A DNA stretch of 64,000 nucleotides, taken from Cryobacterium arcticum (lineage in GTDB: Bacteria > Actinomycetota > Actinomycetes > Actinomycetales > Microbacteriaceae). This document shows, one piece after another, positions 61,504-64,000 of the stretch. How positions within the stretch are numbered: position 1 is the first letter of the stretch; each line of letters opens with the position of its first letter. The translations under genes were made by a program, and so were the position numbers. The DNA lies in assembly GCF_003185895.1 (NCBI RefSeq), contig NZ_QHLY01000012.1:1763844-1827843 (forward strand). The letters run 5' to 3'. The notes below the pieces were generated by a model that made no database searches, had not been told where the DNA came from, and was given only the letters and a program-made list of their open reading frames with translations.

Positions 61504-62388
61504 TTAGGGCTTGAGGAGCCGCTCGGAGGCCTTGACCACGTTGGCGAGAAGCATCGCGCGGGTCATCGGGCCCACGCCGCGGGGGTTCGGCGAGAGGAAG
61601 CCGGCCACCTCGGCGACGTCGGGGTGCACGTCGCCGGTGAGAACTCCCTTGCCGGTCTCCGGGTTCTCCACCCGGGTGATGCCCACGTCGAGCACGGCGG
61701 CGCCGGGCTTGATCCAGTCGGCCTGCACCAGGTGCGGCACGCCCACGGCGGCCACGACGATATCGGCGCGGCGCACCTCGGCGGCCAGGTCGACGGTGCG
61801 GGAGTGGGTGAGGGTGACGGTGGCGTCCAGGCCCTTGCGGGTGAACAGCAAGCCGAGCGGGCGGCCCACGGTGAGGCCACGGCCGATGACGACCACGTTC
61901 TTGCCGGCGATCGGCACCTCGTAGCGGCGTAGCAGCTCCACGATGCCGGCCGGGGTGCAGGGCAGCGGCGAGGTGAGCTCGCCCTCGATGCCGAGCACCA
62001 GGCGGCCCAGGTTGGTGGGGTGCAGGCCGTCGGCGTCCTTGGCCGGGTCCATCAGTTCGAGCATCGCGTTCTCGTTGTGGCCAACGGGCAGCGGCAGCTG
62101 GATGATGTAGCCGGTGACCTCGCGGGCGGCGTTGAGGTCGGCAATCGCCGCGCGCACATCCGCCGTGGTGGCGGAGCCGGGCAGGTCGATGCGGATGGAC
62201 TCGATGCCCACCTCTGCACAGTCGCGGTGCTTGCCGGCCACGTAGGAGCGGGAGCCCGGGTCGTCGCCGACGAGCAGGGTGCCGAGCCCGGGCACAATGC
62301 CCTGGGCGGCCAGCGCGCGCACGCGCTCGGTGAGTTCGAGCTTGACCTGGGTCGCGGTGGCGACGCCGTCGAGGGTGAGTGCGGTCAT
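61504..62388 (-). CDS. folD: Bifunctional methylenetetrahydrofolate dehydrogenase/cyclohydrolase
   Basis: 294 residues from the ATG at 62388. The folate-site Lys lies in [13 protein letters not shown] (YxxxK), the second signature is [15 protein letters not shown], and [18 protein letters not shown] is the NADP loop. [16 protein letters not shown] ends the protein. FolD interconverts methylene-, methenyl- and 10-formyl-THF. It follows glyA by 165 nt on the same strand, so both are probably under the ZTP riboswitch. Confidence 0.95.
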   Translation of the reverse strand: MTALTLDGVATATQVKLELTERVRALAAQGIVPGLGTLLVGDDPGSRSYVAGKHRDCAEVGIESIRIDLPGSATTADVRAAIADLNAAREVTGYIIQLPLPVGHNENAMLELMDPAKDADGLHPTNLGRLVLGIEGELTSPLPCTPAGIVELLRRYEVPIAGKNVVVIGRGLTVGRPLGLLFTRKGLDATVTLTHSRTVDLAAEVRRADIVVAAVGVPHLVQADWIKPGAAVLDVGITRVENPETGKGVLTGDVHPDVAEVAGFLSPNPRGVGPMTRAMLLANVVKASERLLKP

Positions 62389-62552
62389 GCGGAATCCGAT
62401 CTGTTGGTGATGCTGCGCGGATGCCCCGGTACGGGGCCACGCGCCAATCTGGCGATCACCGCGAGCACGCCCGTGTGGGCGGCACGGCAATGCCGGTGCG
62501 GTGCCGACGGATGCGGCCGCGAGGGCTAAGCATCCGTCAGCACCCGACGGGC

Positions 62553-63851
62553 CTACTGGGAGAGGCCGGGGTAGAGCGGGAACGCGTCGGTGAGGCCCTT
62601 CACCCGGGCGCGGAGCGCCTGGATGTCGGCACCGGGCTTGAGCGCCTCGGCGATTACGTCGGAAACCACGGTGAACTCGGCGTCGCCGAAGCCACGGGTG
62701 GCCAGGGCGGGCGTGCCGATGCGGAGGCCGGAGGTGACCATCGGCGGGCGCGGGTCGAACGGCACGGAGTTGCGGTTGACGGTGATGCCCACCTCGTGCA
62801 GCGCGTCCTCGGCCTGCTGGCCGTTGATCTCGGAGTTGCGCAGGTCGGCGAGCACGAGGTGCACGTCGGTGCCGCCGGTGAGCACGTCGATGCCCGCCGC
62901 GCGCGAGTCGTCGGCGGTGAGCCGGTCGGCGAGGATGCGGGCGCCGCGGAGGGTGCGCTCCTGGCGTTCCTTGAACTCGGGCAGCGCGGCGAGCTTGAAC
63001 GCGGTGGCCTTGGCGGCGATCACGTGCATGAGCGGTCCACCCTGCTGGCCGGGGAAGACGTTGGAGTTGAGCTTCTTCGCCAGTGCGGTGTCGCGGGAGA
63101 GGATGAAGCCCGAGCGGGGGCCCGCGAGGGTCTTGTGCACGGTGCTGGAGACGACGTCGGCGTAGGGCACCGGCGACGGGTGCAGGCCGGCGGCAACGAG
63201 ACCGGCGAAGTGGGCCATGTCGACCCAGAGCTTGGCGCCCACCTCGTCGGCGATGGCGCGGAACGCGGCGAAGTCGAGCTGGCGGGGGTAGGCCGACCAG
63301 CCGGCGATGATGACCTGCGGCTTGTGCTCGAGGGCCTTGTCGCGCACTACGTCCATGTCGACGCGGAAGGTCTCCGGGTCGACGCCGTAGGCGACCGGGT
63401 TGTAGAGCTTGCCGGAGAAGTTGAGCTTCATGCCGTGGGTGAGATGGCCGCCGTGCGCGAGCTCCAGGCCCAGGATGGTGTCACCGGGGGTGGCGATGGC
63501 GGAGAGCACCGCCGCGTTGGCGGTGGCGCCGGAGTGCGGCTGAACGTTGGCGTACTCGGCGCCGAACAGGCTCTTGGCCCGGTCGATGGCGAGCTGCTCG
63601 GCCACGTCGACGTACTCGCACCCGCCGTAGTAGCGGCGGCCGGGGTAGCCCTCCGCGTACTTGTTGGTGAGCACCGAGCCCTGCGACTGCAGGATGGCGC
63701 GGGGCACGAAGTTCTCGCTGGCGATCATTTCGAGGTAGTCGCGCTGGCGACCGAGCTCGAGCTCGAGGATCGCGGCGATCTCGGGGTCGACGACCTCGAG
63801 CGGCTCGTTGAAGGTGGAGGGTACGGAACTAGTGAGCACTGTGTCGGACAC
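62553..63851 (-). CDS. glyA: Serine hydroxymethyltransferase
   Basis: 432 residues from the GTG at 63851, with AAGGAG 7 nt upstream. Key segments: [68 protein letters not shown], and [18 protein letters not shown] with the PLP Lys. It converts serine and THF to glycine and methylene-THF. The ZTP riboswitch just upstream links it to purine and one-carbon status. Confidence 0.97.
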   Translation of the reverse strand: MSDTVLTSSVPSTFNEPLEVVDPEIAAILELELGRQRDYLEMIASENFVPRAILQSQGSVLTNKYAEGYPGRRYYGGCEYVDVAEQLAIDRAKSLFGAEYANVQPHSGATANAAVLSAIATPGDTILGLELAHGGHLTHGMKLNFSGKLYNPVAYGVDPETFRVDMDVVRDKALEHKPQVIIAGWSAYPRQLDFAAFRAIADEVGAKLWVDMAHFAGLVAAGLHPSPVPYADVVSSTVHKTLAGPRSGFILSRDTALAKKLNSNVFPGQQGGPLMHVIAAKATAFKLAALPEFKERQERTLRGARILADRLTADDSRAAGIDVLTGGTDVHLVLADLRNSEINGQQAEDALHEVGITVNRNSVPFDPRPPMVTSGLRIGTPALATRGFGDAEFTVVSDVIAEALKPGADIQALRARVKGLTDAFPLYPGLSQ

Positions 63852-63885
63852 GGGGAAACTCCTTGAGATTATCGATGGATGTGTC

Positions 63886-63970
63886 GTGGCCCAGGCGTGC
63901 GGTCACTAACCGTGTCTAGTCGCTCCCCGATGGTGACCCATCTTTCGTGCTACGCCAGTCGCGACCCGGC
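63886..63970 (-). ncRNA. ZTP (pfl) riboswitch upstream of glyA
   Basis: On the minus strand the leader contains GGGTCGCGACTGGCG, then CACCATCGGGGAGCG, then CCGCACGCCTGGGC, in the order and spacing of the pfl/ZTP aptamer as I know it (P1/P2 domain, variable linker, pseudoknot-forming P3). A TAGTAT (-10) at about 63972-63977 would start transcription just before the aptamer. The SD AAGGAG lies about 35 nt after the last motif, so ligand binding probably controls glyA expression, and folD downstream. Confidence 0.85.
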
Positions 63971-64000
63971 AATACTATCAGCCGCGTGCATCCCGCAGCT

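Overview
The window is high-GC DNA from an actinobacterium, most likely Microbacteriaceae and resembling Cryobacterium or a relative. That placement is inferred from gene content and synteny, not from a database search. Markers for it are mycothiol synthase (mshD), GlnR, a SenX3-RegX3-type two-component pair, CarD, a SigK/RskA-type pair, a fused IspDF, and frequent GTG starts with four-base stop/start overlaps. Most of the window is ordinary chromosome. It holds one clearly bounded integrated element at about 34.18-45.61 kb.

Left chromosomal part (1-34.1 kb). First come a DUF2975 membrane protein cut by the left edge, a ferritin-like protein, a ClC channel, a nucleoside deaminase, an SPFH protein, tRNA-Thr(UGU) and a membrane-anchored DsbA-like thioredoxin. 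They are followed by an MsmK/UgpC-type sugar ABC ATPase and a DUF4032 kinase-like protein. A minus-strand block carries carD, ispDF, cysS and rlmB. A phosphate block follows: senX3-regX3 diverging from phoU, then gpmA. After ygfZ, a Pr6Pr protein and a nitrobindin-like protein come glnR-mshD-ppk-mutT1 and pstSCAB. PHO-box-like direct repeats precede ppk and pstS, and a less regular one lies between senX3 and phoU, so the local SenX3-RegX3 pair probably controls them. A pabC-like lyase, a SigK/RskA pair and a conserved hypothetical close this part.

Integrated element (34,177-45,613). It sits in the 3' half of tRNA-Lys(UUU) and is flanked by a perfect 43-bp direct repeat. A tightly packed minus-strand operon encodes an HTH/excisionase-like protein, a Zn-finger/TOPRIM/RepA-like primase-helicase, an HGG-motif phage-type protein, small proteins, DUF4314, a serine recombinase and a tyrosine integrase. 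No relaxase, FtsK-like translocase, capsid or tail genes are visible, so it looks like a small satellite or mobilizable element. Next to attL lies a divergent cargo pair: a predicted TIR-like protein and a STAND/AAA-type ATPase. This is the best candidate for an uncharacterised (probably anti-phage) system.

Right chromosomal part (45.6-64 kb). It contains a hexapeptide protein, an FdhF/YdeP-type molybdopterin oxidoreductase with fdhD, a MoeB/ThiF-like protein and DUF6457. Next are a cupin, an OhrR-like MarR regulator with twin operators in front of a small zinc-ribbon gene, a serine hydrolase and DUF445. A galactose cluster follows (galM-like, DeoR regulator, divergent galT-galK), then YbaK, a gamma-carbonic-anhydrase-like protein, folD and glyA. 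A ZTP (pfl) riboswitch precedes glyA at the right edge. Long palindromes acting as bidirectional terminators recur between gene ends and fall into small sequence families.
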